From positions 1 through 25,836 of the forward strand of contig JBDHRG010000033.1 in NCBI GenBank assembly GCA_039807445.1: 25,836 nucleotides of DNA, written 5' to 3'. Within the stretch, counting starts at the first letter, position 1. Each line of letters opens with the position of its first letter. The translations under genes were made by a program, and so were the position numbers. Under the pieces are notes generated by a model. That model had not been told where the DNA came from and did not search any database. It saw only the letters and a program-made list of their open reading frames with translations. Positions 7,991-15,144 of this stretch are shown here, piece after piece. The DNA is from JBDHRG01 sp039807445 (GTDB taxonomy: Bacteria; Pseudomonadota; Gammaproteobacteria; Competibacterales; Competibacteraceae).

Positions 7991-8018
7991 AAAAAGAAGG
8001 GGCGCCGGGAGGCGCCCC
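7991..8018 (-). terminator. Intrinsic terminator of the flgM-flgN-PilZ operon
   Basis: A perfect 8-bp stem (7999-8006 with 8011-8018, GGGGCGCC/GGCGCCCC) encloses a GGGA tetraloop. Read on the minus strand it is followed at once by TTCTTTTT (7998-7991). It lies 60 bp after the PilZ stop. Confidence 0.85.
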
Positions 8019-8027
8019 CAACGGGGG

Positions 8028-8051
8028 CCGTTCCGGCCGAGGCCGGAGCGG
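8028..8051. other. Second hairpin between convergent operons
   Basis: CCGTTCCGGCC (8028-8038) pairs with GGCCGGAGCGG (8041-8051), all positions matched except one T-G wobble. There is no T tract on either side. It may strengthen the neighbouring terminator or slow plus-strand readthrough from the cysteine-rich cluster. Confidence 0.6.
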
Positions 8052-8078
8052 AAGACGCTCGGTGCCAGGTGTCCGGGC

Positions 8079-8669
8079 TCAGGCTTCGAGCCGCTGCTGA
8101 CGCAGCGCGCGCAACTGCTCGGCTTCGCGGTGCATCACGTGGCGCGCGATCAGCTGGCGGTCGCCGTCGCGCAGATGGGTGAACTCGACCGCGATGCGCT
8201 GACCGCCGCCTTCGGCCGGATCGCTGCGCAAGACCCTGCCGCCGGCGACGATGCCGGTGCGCGCCGGCATCGCGACGAAGCGCAGCTCGAGCAGCGTGCC
8301 CGGAGCCAGGCGCTCGGGCACGTCGAACTCGAGCCCGCCGACACCGAGGTTGACGCGGTGCGGACGCAGCTCGTCGTCGCCGATCTCGCGAAGCAGCAGC
8401 GCGTTGGCGACCAGGTCGAGCTTGCGCTCGATCAGCTCGAGGTAGCGCACCATCAGCGGGTGCTCGCCGCGCAGCTGCAGCGCCAGCGCGCGGGTTTCCT
8501 GGCCCAGCTCGGCCAGCGCCGCACCGTAGCCGAAGCCGCTGGTGAGGTTGGCGTGCGCGCGCCCGAGCAGCGCCTCGAGCGTCCCGGCGTCGACCGTGCG
8601 CCAGGCGAGCGTCAGCTCGTCGTCGATGCGGAAATAGTGGCGGCGCTCGTCGTTGTCTTGATGCAGCAT
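8079..8669 (-). CDS. PilZ-domain protein downstream of flgN, with a helical insertion
   Basis: A 196-residue protein resembling a split PilZ domain, the usual c-di-GMP receptor fold. The first strand and RxxxR-like motif are at residues 9-16 (RRHYFRID). The (D/N)xSxxG motif appears about 90 residues later as NLGVGG (from N107), with Gly in place of Ser. The normal tail follows: a TLLELRF strand, GRVLRSDP, and RIAVEFTHL before a final helix. The intervening residues of about 25-100 look helical. This layout recalls noncanonical PilZ proteins with inserted long helices, so c-di-GMP binding is plausible but not assured. It starts 21 bp after flgN in the flgM transcript, the place held by the flagellar brake gene flgZ in pseudomonads. 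It lacks the YcgR-type N-terminal domain of that protein, so a motility role is inferred from position. Confidence 0.75.
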   Translation of the reverse strand: MLHQDNDERRHYFRIDDELTLAWRTVDAGTLEALLGRAHANLTSGFGYGAALAELGQETRALALQLRGEHPLMVRYLELIERKLDLVANALLLREIGDDELRPHRVNLGVGGLEFDVPERLAPGTLLELRFVAMPARTGIVAGGRVLRSDPAEGGGQRIAVEFTHLRDGDRQLIARHVMHREAEQLRALRQQRLEA

Positions 8670-8690
8670 CGCGTTCTCCCTTGCCCCGCC

Positions 8691-9200
8691 TCAGACGCGC
8701 GCCAGCGGCCGCGCGCCGGCGCTCGCCGCCGCGTACTGGTGGCGCGCGTCGTGGCTGTAGAGGCCCGAATCGACGTCGTGGCCGCGCAGCACCGACAGCG
8801 CGCGTTCGGCCTGCGCGCGCGCGGCGGCGATCACGGCGCCGTTGAGGCCGTTCTGTTCGCGGGCGCGCTCGGCGGTCGCCTTCAGCTCCTGCCACAACCC
8901 CTGCAGGCGCTGGCGCTCGCGCGGCGGAAGCTTCGCCAGCAAGGCGTCGAGCCCGGCGGCGTCGGCCGTGTGGCCGCATTCACCCAAAAGGCGGGTGCGC
9001 TCGGCGACCAGGGCCTGCAGCCTGGCTATGCACGCTTCCTTGGCGTGGACATGGTCCAGCAGCGCCGCGTGCGCATGCTCCCGCAGTAGCGCGTACTCGC
9101 GCTCGAGCACGACGAGCAGCTCACGCGTGGCGCTCAGCTCTTCGGCGAGCGGCAGCGTCGGCGCGGGTGTTCCGCGCGGCAGGCCCCTGGGCATCGTCAT
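8691..9200 (-). CDS. flgN: Flagellar export chaperone FlgN
   Basis: A 169-residue, almost wholly helical, Leu/Ala/Glu/Arg-rich protein in the FlgN pattern. The core starts with LAEELSATRELLVVLEREYALL, continues with KEACIARLQALVAERTRLL, and ends with an NGLNGAVIAAARAQAERAL helix typical of the family. FlgN binds the hook-filament junction proteins FlgK and FlgL in the cytoplasm and delivers them to the flagellar export gate. The ATG at 9198-9200 is preferred to further-upstream possibilities because GGGGAGA precedes it; a second ATG lies two codons in. The gene follows flgM by 28 bases and precedes the PilZ gene, all under the sigma-28 promoter before flgM. Confidence rests on composition plus the flgM neighbour. 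Confidence 0.85.
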   Translation of the reverse strand: MTMPRGLPRGTPAPTLPLAEELSATRELLVVLEREYALLREHAHAALLDHVHAKEACIARLQALVAERTRLLGECGHTADAAGLDALLAKLPPRERQRLQGLWQELKATAERAREQNGLNGAVIAAARAQAERALSVLRGHDVDSGLYSHDARHQYAAASAGARPLARV

Positions 9201-9228
9201 CGTGGCCGTCTCCCCGTGTTCCGTTCCT

Positions 9229-9546
9229 TCAGCCTTCGAGCGCCTGCTCGAAGTCCAGCAGCTTCCGGGCCAGGCGCTCGTTGTCGATCCGGTATTCGCC
9301 GGCGGCGATCGCATCGCGCAGCGCGTTGACGCGCGCGGTGTCGAACGGTTCTTCGCGCGAGGCCAGCAGCCCGTCCTGCAGCTCGCGCAGGCAGCGCGAC
9401 TCGGCGGTCAGGCTGACCTCGTCGTCGGCGAGCGCCGGGCCCTGGCTGACGGACGCGGGCTTGCGCTCTTCGCCACCGTTCTGCACCCGCGGCGTCAGGC
9501 CCGAGGCGCGGACCGGCGGGGTGCCGTTGATCTGGTTGATTGCCAT
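9229..9546 (-). CDS. flgM: Anti-sigma-28 factor FlgM
   Basis: A 105-residue protein of the normal FlgM size. The N-terminal half is polar and disordered-looking (MAINQINGTPPVRASG), as expected for the exported part. The C-terminal half is helical and carries the sigma-binding pattern: VSLTAESRCLRELQ, then FDTARVNALRDAIAAGEY and IDNERLARKLLDFEQAL. FlgM holds FliA (sigma-28) inactive until the hook-basal body is finished, then is secreted. A GGAAGGA site precedes the ATG. The gene has its own exact sigma-28 promoter 46 bp upstream, giving the expected feedback loop in which FliA drives its own inhibitor. flgN and the PilZ gene follow on the same strand. Confidence 0.95.
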   Translation of the reverse strand: MAINQINGTPPVRASGLTPRVQNGGEERKPASVSQGPALADDEVSLTAESRCLRELQDGLLASREEPFDTARVNALRDAIAAGEYRIDNERLARKLLDFEQALEG

Positions 9547-9591
9547 GCGATGTCCTTCCGGTTGCTGCCGACCAAGCTTGCCTGAGCCAGC

Positions 9592-9618
9592 TTATCGGCT
9601 TTTGCCCGGAAAACTTTA
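9592..9618 (-). promoter_or_regulatory. Sigma-28 (FliA) promoter of flgM
   Basis: Read on the minus strand, TAAAGTTT (9618-9611), 11 bases, then GCCGATAA (9599-9592). This matches the FliA consensus in both boxes and in spacing. The flgM start codon lies 45 bases downstream of the -10 box. Confidence 0.93.
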
Positions 9619-9623
9619 GCTGT

Positions 9624-9730
9624 GATGGGAAATGAGGGATGAGGGATGAGGGATGAGGCAGACTATTGCATTCCCCATTCCCCATTCCCCATTCCCCATT
9701 CCCCATTCCCCATTCCCCATCGCTCATTTC
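9624..9730. repeat. Facing heptamer tandem arrays between flgM promoter and flgA
   Basis: The left arm (9624-9658) has three GATGAGG-type units. The right arm has seven perfect ATTCCCC units (9670-9718), followed by degenerate copies to about 9730. The arms are roughly complementary, so a hairpin with a short loop near 9659-9668 is possible. The arrays fill the gap between the end of flgA and the flgM promoter. Confidence 0.9.
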
Positions 9731-9735
9731 CGGCA

Positions 9736-10440
9736 TCAATCGACGATCACCCGCCGGTTCGCGTCGATGCGGCCCTCGACTTCCTTGCCGGAGCCGAGGT
9801 TGCGCACGCGCACGCGCTCGCCGGTGCGGGCGCTGGTCTGGGCGACGCCCTCCATGCTCACCACCATGCCGCCGCGGATCGACACCAGCGTCACCCTTTC
9901 GCCGCGCTCGACCGCGATCGGCTCGGCCAGCGCGCCGGGCGCCACCACGGCGCCAGCCGGGAGCGGCTGCTGCAGCCGCATCCCCGCGACCCGCTGCGGC
10001 TCGGTTTCGAAGCCGCCGGCCAGGCGCGCGGTGTCGACGCGCGCCAGACGCAGGTCGGCCGCCCCGAGCACCTCGCCGCGGCGCAGGTTGCGCGCAGCGA
10101 CCACCACCGGCTTTTCGACCCGCACCGTGGCGCCGGTGAACACTTTCCACGGCGAAGGGCCGGCGCACCGCAGTCCCACGGTGGTGTTTCCGGCGCTGCG
10201 CCCGCCCGCCGGCAGAAAGGCTTCGGGCGGGCTGGCGCACGCGGGCAGCGCCAGCCGCGGGTCGAAGGCCCTGACCTCGACGGCGACCGCGGCCGCGCGG
10301 TCGGCCTGCTGCGCGAGCAGGAAGCGGCGCGCGGTTTCGCGCAGGACCTCGAGGTCCTGCGCCGCACCCGTCACCGCGGAGGCCAGCAGGGCGGCGAGCA
10401 GCAAGCCCGCCCGGACGATAGACAAGAACGTGATCGGCAT
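9736..10440 (-). CDS. flgA: Flagellar P-ring assembly chaperone FlgA
   Basis: A 234-residue periplasmic protein that helps FlgI assemble into the P ring. Residues 1-28 form a clear signal peptide (hydrophobic LLLAALLASAVTGAAQ). The body has the FlgA/SAF layout: VVVAARNLRRGEVLGAADLRL, LQQPLPAGAVVAPGALA, VTLVSIRGGMVVSMEG, and the final VRVRNLGSGKEVEGRI followed by VIVD. A TTG start at 10479 is in frame, but it falls inside the -12 box of the sigma-54 promoter and upstream of the expected transcript start. The ATG at 10438-10440 is therefore used, and it also gives the better signal peptide. It is divergent from flgB, as in many proteobacteria, and terminates near the heptamer arrays. Confidence 0.93.
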   Translation of the reverse strand: MPITFLSIVRAGLLLAALLASAVTGAAQDLEVLRETARRFLLAQQADRAAAVAVEVRAFDPRLALPACASPPEAFLPAGGRSAGNTTVGLRCAGPSPWKVFTGATVRVEKPVVVAARNLRRGEVLGAADLRLARVDTARLAGGFETEPQRVAGMRLQQPLPAGAVVAPGALAEPIAVERGERVTLVSIRGGMVVSMEGVAQTSARTGERVRVRNLGSGKEVEGRIDANRRVIVD

Positions 10441-10474
10441 CGCGTGTCGGAATCCTGGCAACTGTGATGGGTGA

Positions 10475-10490
10475 AGCAAAGCGTGTGCCA
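10475..10490 (-). promoter_or_regulatory. Sigma-54 promoter of flgA
   Basis: On the minus strand, TGGCAC, five bases, TTGCT, with the conserved GG and GC separated by ten bases. This is an exact -24/-12 match. The transcript should start near 10464, leaving a leader of about 25 bases before the ATG. Confidence 0.85.
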
Positions 10491-10498
10491 GCTTCCCA

Positions 10499-10521
10499 GG
10501 TGAGGGGTGAGGGGTGAGGGG
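10499..10521. repeat. Heptamer array between the divergent flgA and flgB promoters
   Basis: Three perfect GGTGAGG units (10499-10519) plus GG. It sits exactly between the two -24 elements and belongs to the same sequence style as the arrays at 9624, 13408 and 15145. Confidence 0.85.
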
Positions 10522-10526
10522 TTTGG

Positions 10527-10542
10527 TGGCATATTCCTTGCA
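10527..10542 (+). promoter_or_regulatory. Sigma-54 promoter of the flgB operon
   Basis: TGGCAT, five bases, TTGCA, with the ten-base spacing between GG and GC required for RpoN. The expected start is near 10552, about 68 bases before the flgB ATG. Confidence 0.85.
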
Positions 10543-10619
10543 TATTCTCCGGTCGACAGGCGGCGACGACGGTTTATTGGCGTCCGTCGCTGCCCGGAAC
10601 CCTGTCAGGAGTTCGACAC

Positions 10620-11006
10620 ATGGCTATCGATTTCGAGCGCACGCTCGGCGTGCATGCCCAGGCGCTGCGCCTGCGGGCGCAGCGCGCCGAGCTGATCGCC
10701 TCCAACCTCGCCAATGCCGACACCCCCAACTACCTGGCCCGCGACCTCGACTTCAAGTCCACGCTGGCCGGGTACGCGGGCGAGGGGCGGCTGGCGTGGA
10801 CCGCGGCCGGCCACGTCCAGCCCGGCGCGGCGCGCGCCGGCGAGGTGCTGTTCCGCGAGCCGACGCAGCGCAGCATCGACGGCAACACCGTCGAGGCCGA
10901 GCGCGAGAAGGTGCTGTTCGCCGAGAATTCGGTGCAGTACAGCACCACGCTCAAGCTGCTCGGCAGCCGCATCCAAGGTCTGATGACCGCGATCCGGGGC
11001 GAGTGA
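10620..11006 (+). CDS. flgB: Flagellar proximal rod protein FlgB
   Basis: A 128-residue rod subunit of usual length. The rod/hook family N-terminal motif appears as IASNLANADTPNYLARDLDF, and the C-terminal helix as FAENSVQYSTTLKLLGSRIQGLMTAI. Such ends form the coiled coil shared by axial flagellar proteins. FlgB is exported without a cleaved signal and makes the proximal rod with FlgC, FlgF and the MS-ring junction. AGGAG lies about nine bases before the ATG. It is the first gene of flgBCDEFGH, behind a sigma-54 promoter. Confidence 0.96.
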   Translation: MAIDFERTLGVHAQALRLRAQRAELIASNLANADTPNYLARDLDFKSTLAGYAGEGRLAWTAAGHVQPGAARAGEVLFREPTQRSIDGNTVEAEREKVLFAENSVQYSTTLKLLGSRIQGLMTAIRGE

Positions 11007-11008
11007 CC

Positions 11009-11425
11009 ATGTCGCTGTTCAACGTGTTCAACATTTCGGGCTCGGCGCTGCACGCGCAGACCGTGCGCCTCAACACCACGGCGAGCAACCTCGCCAACGC
11101 CGAGGCGGCCTCGAGCAGCGTCGGCGGCACCTACCGCGCGCGCCAGCCGGTGTTCCAGACCGTGCTCTACGGCGGTGGCGTCGGCGACGAATCGTCGGCG
11201 GGCGTCGGTGTGGCCGACATCGTCGAAAGCGAGGCGCCGCTGCGCAAGGAATACCGCCCCGAGCACCCGCTCGCCGACGAGGACGGCTACGTGTTCCTGC
11301 CCAACGTCAACCCGGTCGACGAGTTCGCCAACATGATCTCGGCTTCGCGCAGCTACCAGAGCAGCATCGAGGTGGTCGACGCCTCGAAGCAGATGCTGCT
11401 GCGCACGCTGGCTCTGGGCGAGTGA
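11009..11425 (+). CDS. flgC: Flagellar proximal rod protein FlgC
   Basis: A 138-residue rod subunit. The N-terminal family motif reads TTASNLANAEAASSSVGGTY, and the C-terminal half carries the FlgC signature YVFLPNVNPVDEFANMISASR followed by a YQSSIEVVDASKQMLLRTL helix. It forms the proximal rod with FlgB. The ATG lies two bases after the flgB stop (TGACCATG), so translation is probably coupled. Confidence 0.96.
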   Translation: MSLFNVFNISGSALHAQTVRLNTTASNLANAEAASSSVGGTYRARQPVFQTVLYGGGVGDESSAGVGVADIVESEAPLRKEYRPEHPLADEDGYVFLPNVNPVDEFANMISASRSYQSSIEVVDASKQMLLRTLALGE

Positions 11426-11436
11426 GGCATGGGGCG

Positions 11437-12129
11437 ATGAGTGTCAATGCCAACGGCACGGTTTCGGATGCGCTGCTCGACAAGCTCAATGGCGGCCTCG
11501 ATGCCGCGAAGCGTTCGAAGCAGGCCAAGGGCGGCGAGCTGGACCAGAACGCCTTCCTGACGATGATGCTGGCCCAGATGAAGAGCCAGGACCCGCTGAA
11601 GCCGCTCGATCCCTCGCAGCAGCTGGCGCAGCTGGCGCAGTTCACCAACGTCACCGAGCTGCAGAAGCTCAATCAGGGCTTCAAGGAGATGACCGCGGCC
11701 TTCGCCGCGCAGCGGGCGCTGTCGGCCGCGGCGCTGATCGGCCGCCAGGTTCTGGTCGAAGGCGGCAGCGGCTGGCTGCCCGAGGACGGCCAGATCAGCG
11801 GGCGCATCCCGGTCGACGACACGGTCGACAGGCTGACGGTGCGCATCACCGATGCCCAGGGGCGCGACGTGCGCGTGCTCGACCTCGGTAGCGCGCCGGC
11901 CGGTGCAGCGGACTTCGTCTGGGATGGGCGCGACGCGCGAGGCGAGGCGTTGCCCGCAGGGCTGTACACGGTGCGGGCCGAGGGCGAACGGGCCGGCAAG
12001 ACCCAGCAGTTCACCACTGCGGTGAGCGTGCCGGTGCACAGCGTCAGCCTCGACGGCAGCGGCGGCATCGGGCTGAACCTGCCGGGCCTCGGCAGCCGCC
12101 ACGTCGACGAAGTCATCGAGATCTTCTGA
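11437..12129 (+). CDS. flgD: Hook capping protein FlgD
   Basis: A 230-residue protein that caps the growing hook and guides FlgE polymerisation, then is shed. The conserved N-terminal region is present (DQNAFLTMMLAQMKSQDPLKP and the QLAQFTNVTELQKLN segment). It is followed by the beta-rich FlgD Ig-like and tudor-like part (FVWDGRDARGEALPAGLYTV). A GTG at 11422 is also in frame, but the ATG at 11437 is preferred for its nearby G-rich ribosome-binding site and the family's normal N-terminus. It starts 11 bases after flgC. Confidence 0.95.
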   Translation: MSVNANGTVSDALLDKLNGGLDAAKRSKQAKGGELDQNAFLTMMLAQMKSQDPLKPLDPSQQLAQLAQFTNVTELQKLNQGFKEMTAAFAAQRALSAAALIGRQVLVEGGSGWLPEDGQISGRIPVDDTVDRLTVRITDAQGRDVRVLDLGSAPAGAADFVWDGRDARGEALPAGLYTVRAEGERAGKTQQFTTAVSVPVHSVSLDGSGGIGLNLPGLGSRHVDEVIEIF

Positions 12130-12157
12130 TCCCTGAAATCACTCGAAGGAGCGCAGG

Positions 12158-13402
12158 ATGTCGTTCAAGACCGCCCTCTCGGGCCTGAACGCGGCGACCG
12201 CCGACCTCGGCGTCATCTCCCACAACATCGCCAACGTCAACACCACCGGCTTCAAGCTGTCGCGCACCGAGTTCGCCGACATGGTCGGCCAGAGCGCCGG
12301 CAAGCGCACCATCGGCAGCGGCGTTCAGGTGGCGGCCGTCACCCAGCAGTTCAAGTCGGGCACGGTCAACAGTTCGAGCAATCCGCTCGACATGGCGATC
12401 GACGGCAACGGCTTCTTCCGCGTCAGCGAAACCAGTGGCGAAACCAGCTACACGCGCGCCGGCGGCTTCGGCGTCGACAAGAACGGCTACGTCGTCAACG
12501 CGCTCGGCCAGAAGCTGCAGGGCTTCCCGCTCGATGCCGGCGGCAGCGTCATCAAGACCGTGGCCGACCTGCAGGTGCCGGTCGGCGCGATCGACCCCAA
12601 GGTGACCAGCCGCGCCGAGTTCGGCGTCAACCTCGACGCCAACGGCATTGCACCGACCGCGCCCTTCGACCCGAGCGACAGCAAGACGTACAACTACACT
12701 ACGGCGCTGACGGTCTATGACAGCGTCGGCAACCCGCATTCGCTGTCGCTGTTCTTCGTCAAGGGGGCGGCGGCGGGCGCCTGGAGCGTCGAGTCGACCA
12801 TCGACGGCAAGTCCGCGGGTACCTTCGCCGGTGCCGACGCCAATGCCCTGGCGTTCGACAGCAAGGGCAAGCTGAGCGCGCCGGCCGACGGCAAGCTGGA
12901 TCTCGGCATCGACCTCACCGCGGTGTACGCACCGAATCCGAACCCCGCCAACACGCCGCTCGACATCACGATCGACGTGACGCAGTTCACCCAGTTCGGC
13001 GGCAAATATTCCACCAACAGTCTGGCGCAGGATGGCTACGCCAGCGGCGCGCTCGGCAGCCTCAGCGTCGGCGAAGACGGCACGCTGTTCGGCCGCTACA
13101 CCAACGGCGAATCCAAACCGCTCGGCCAGGTGGCGCTGTTCAACTTCCGCAATGTCCAGGGGCTGGCGCCGATCGGCGACACCGCGTGGGCCGAAACCAG
13201 CGAGTCGGGGCCGCCGGTGTTCGGTGCGCCCGCCAGCGGCCAGCTCGGCAGCATCCGCGGCAGCAGCCTCGAGGGCTCGAACGTCGAGCTCAGCGAGCAG
13301 CTGGTCGGCATGATCGGCGCGCAGCGCATGTACCAGGCCAATGCCCAGGTGATCGGCGCCAGCGACCAGCTGATGCAGTCGCTGCTGCAGCAGATGCGTT
13401 GA
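12158..13402 (+). CDS. flgE: Flagellar hook protein FlgE
   Basis: A 414-residue hook subunit of normal length. The start MSFKTALSGLNAATADLGV and IANVNTTGFKLSRTEFADMV are the FlgE N-terminal motif. Internal DMAIDGNGFFRV and YTRAGGFGVDKNGYVVN are shared with FlgF and FlgG. The C-terminal QLVGMIGAQRMYQANAQVI leads into the terminal coiled coil. FlgE polymerises into the curved hook joining rod and filament. GAAGGAG precedes the ATG well. A heptamer repeat cluster follows immediately, before flgF. Confidence 0.97.
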   Translation: MSFKTALSGLNAATADLGVISHNIANVNTTGFKLSRTEFADMVGQSAGKRTIGSGVQVAAVTQQFKSGTVNSSSNPLDMAIDGNGFFRVSETSGETSYTRAGGFGVDKNGYVVNALGQKLQGFPLDAGGSVIKTVADLQVPVGAIDPKVTSRAEFGVNLDANGIAPTAPFDPSDSKTYNYTTALTVYDSVGNPHSLSLFFVKGAAAGAWSVESTIDGKSAGTFAGADANALAFDSKGKLSAPADGKLDLGIDLTAVYAPNPNPANTPLDITIDVTQFTQFGGKYSTNSLAQDGYASGALGSLSVGEDGTLFGRYTNGESKPLGQVALFNFRNVQGLAPIGDTAWAETSESGPPVFGAPASGQLGSIRGSSLEGSNVELSEQLVGMIGAQRMYQANAQVIGASDQLMQSLLQQMR

Positions 13403-13407
13403 TTCCG

Positions 13408-13526
13408 GGTGATGGGCAATGAGCGATGAGGAATGAGGAATGAGGAATGAGGAATGAGCATGGGCGCTGAAGGGGTCTGCGACCCATCACCCCTCACTCA
13501 TCGCCCATCACCCATTCCTCATTCCC
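13408..13526. repeat. Facing heptamer arrays between flgE and flgF
   Basis: The left arm (13408-13464) includes four perfect GAATGAG units at 13431-13458. The right arm (13483-13526) carries CCCATCA/CTCATTC-type units that complement it imperfectly. The spacer is about 20 bases. A long imperfect hairpin within the flg mRNA is expected. The arrays end just before the flgF ribosome-binding site. Confidence 0.88.
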
Positions 13527-13540
13527 AGGAGAGAGAGACC

Positions 13541-14284
13541 ATGGACCGCTTGCTTTACGTCGCCATGACCGGCGCCCGGCAGACGCTGCAGGCGCAGGCG
13601 CTGAACAACAACAACCTGGCCAACGCCAGCACCACCGGCTTTCGCCAGGATCTGGCCGCGATGCGCAGCATGCCCGTGCTCGGCGAAGAAGGGCTGCCGA
13701 CGCGCGTGTTCGCGATGGCCGAACGCGCCGGCACCGACCAGCGCAAGGGCGACATCCAGTCCACCGGCCGCGAGCTCGACGTCGCGATCGAAGGCGAGGG
13801 CTGGATCGCGGTGCAGGCGCCGGACGGCGCCGAGGCCTACACTCGCGCCGGCGACCTGCGCCTCGACGCCAGCGGTCGGCTGAGCACCGGCAGCGGCGAG
13901 CTGGTGCTCGGCGAGGGCGGGCCGATCGCGGTGCCGCCGGCCGAGAAGATCGAGATCGGCGCCGATGGCACGGTGTCGATCCGCCCGGTGGGGCAGGACG
14001 CCGCGACGCTGGCGGTGGTCGACCGTATCCGCCTGGTCAGCCCCGATCCGGCGGCGCTGTACAAGGGCAGCGACGGCTTGATGCGCACCCCGGACGGCCA
14101 GCCCGCGCGCCCCGACGCCACCGTCGCGCTGGTGCAGGGCGCGCTCGAAGGCAGCAACGTCAATGTCGCCGCGGCGCTGGCGCAGATGATCGAGCTGTCG
14201 CGCGGCTACGAGACCCAGATCAAGCTGATGTCGAATGCCGCCGACAACGCTTCGGCGAGCGACCGGCTGTTGCGCCTGAGCTGA
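13541..14284 (+). CDS. flgF: Flagellar proximal rod protein FlgF
   Basis: A 247-residue rod subunit. It begins MDRLLYVAMTGARQTLQAQ with the axial motif NNNLANASTTGFRQDL. It carries DVAIEGEGWIAVQ and YTRAGDLRLDASGRL in the middle and ends with GSNVNVAAALAQMIELSRGYE before the terminal helix, as in FlgF/FlgG proteins. The frame opens further upstream into the repeat sequence, but the ATG at 13541 follows AGGAGAGAGAG and matches the family start. The gene is separated from flgE by 138 bases holding the heptamer arrays. Confidence 0.95.
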   Translation: MDRLLYVAMTGARQTLQAQALNNNNLANASTTGFRQDLAAMRSMPVLGEEGLPTRVFAMAERAGTDQRKGDIQSTGRELDVAIEGEGWIAVQAPDGAEAYTRAGDLRLDASGRLSTGSGELVLGEGGPIAVPPAEKIEIGADGTVSIRPVGQDAATLAVVDRIRLVSPDPAALYKGSDGLMRTPDGQPARPDATVALVQGALEGSNVNVAAALAQMIELSRGYETQIKLMSNAADNASASDRLLRLS

Positions 14285-14348
14285 TGACGGATTGTCGTCA
14301 GGCGCCCTGCCGTCGCCTCGGATCCGAACTTCAGGGAGAACGAAAGGC

Positions 14349-15137
14349 ATGATTCCCGCACTGTGGGTCGCCAAGACCGGGCTCGATGCCCAGCAGACCC
14401 GGATGAACGTGGTCGCCAACAACCTGGCCAACGTCAACACCACCGGCTTCAAGCGCGACCGCGCGATGTTCGAAGACCTGCTGTACCAGAACGTGCGCCA
14501 GGTCGGCGGTCAGACGTCGCAGAACACCACGCTGCCCTCGGGGCTGATGCTCGGCACCGGCACGCGGCTCGTCACCACCGAGAAGATCCACTCGCAGGGC
14601 AACACGGTGCAGACCAACCAGCCGCTCGACCTCGCCATCCAGGGCCGCGGTTTCTTCCAGATCCAGCGGCCCGACGGCAGCCTCGCCTACAGCCGCGACG
14701 GTTCGTTCAAGATCGACGCCGACGGCCAGGTGGTCACCAACGAAGGCTACGTGCTCGAGCCGGCGATCAACATCCCGCCGGGCACCAGCCTGAGCAATGT
14801 CACGGTCGGCGTCGACGGCGTGGTCAGCGCCAAAGACACCACCGGTGCGACCGTCAACCTCGGCAATCTCCAGCTCGCCGACTTCGTCAACCCGGTCGGC
14901 CTGCAGCCGATCGGCGGCAACCTGTACGTCGAGACCGCCGCCAGCGGCCCCGCCCAGCCCGGCAACCCCGGCCAGAACGGGGTCGGCGAGCTCAAGCAGG
15001 GCATGCTCGAGAGCTCCAACGTCAGCGTCGCCGAAGAGCTGGTCAGCATGATCGAGACCCAGCGCGCCTACGAGATCAACTCCAAGGCGATCCAGGCCAG
15101 CGACCAGATGCTGTCGTACCTGAACAACAATGTCTGA
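14349..15137 (+). CDS. flgG: Flagellar distal rod protein FlgG
   Basis: A 262-residue distal rod subunit, matching the family length of about 260. The N-terminus MIPALWVAKTGLDAQQTRM and VVANNLANVNTTGFKRDRA, the central LAIQGRGFFQIQRPDGSLAY, and the C-terminal ESSNVSVAEELVSMIETQRA are close to known FlgG. The ATG at 14349 is chosen over upstream in-frame codons because the family starts there and AGGGAG precedes it. It lies 64 bases after flgF. Confidence 0.97.
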   Translation: MIPALWVAKTGLDAQQTRMNVVANNLANVNTTGFKRDRAMFEDLLYQNVRQVGGQTSQNTTLPSGLMLGTGTRLVTTEKIHSQGNTVQTNQPLDLAIQGRGFFQIQRPDGSLAYSRDGSFKIDADGQVVTNEGYVLEPAINIPPGTSLSNVTVGVDGVVSAKDTTGATVNLGNLQLADFVNPVGLQPIGGNLYVETAASGPAQPGNPGQNGVGELKQGMLESSNVSVAEELVSMIETQRAYEINSKAIQASDQMLSYLNNNV

Positions 15138-15144
15138 GCCCGCG

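Noticed and set aside
9670..9718. Seven direct repeats considered as a CRISPR array
   Set aside because: Units are only 7 bp with no spacers, and no cas gene is nearby. It is a simple tandem array.
10441..10479. Longer flgA start at the TTG near 10479
   Set aside because: It falls inside the -12 box of the sigma-54 promoter, upstream of the expected transcript start, and spoils the signal peptide.
13454..13540. Upstream extension of flgF into the heptamer repeat
   Set aside because: The extra residues are translated repeat sequence; the ATG at 13541 has a good ribosome-binding site and the family N-terminus.
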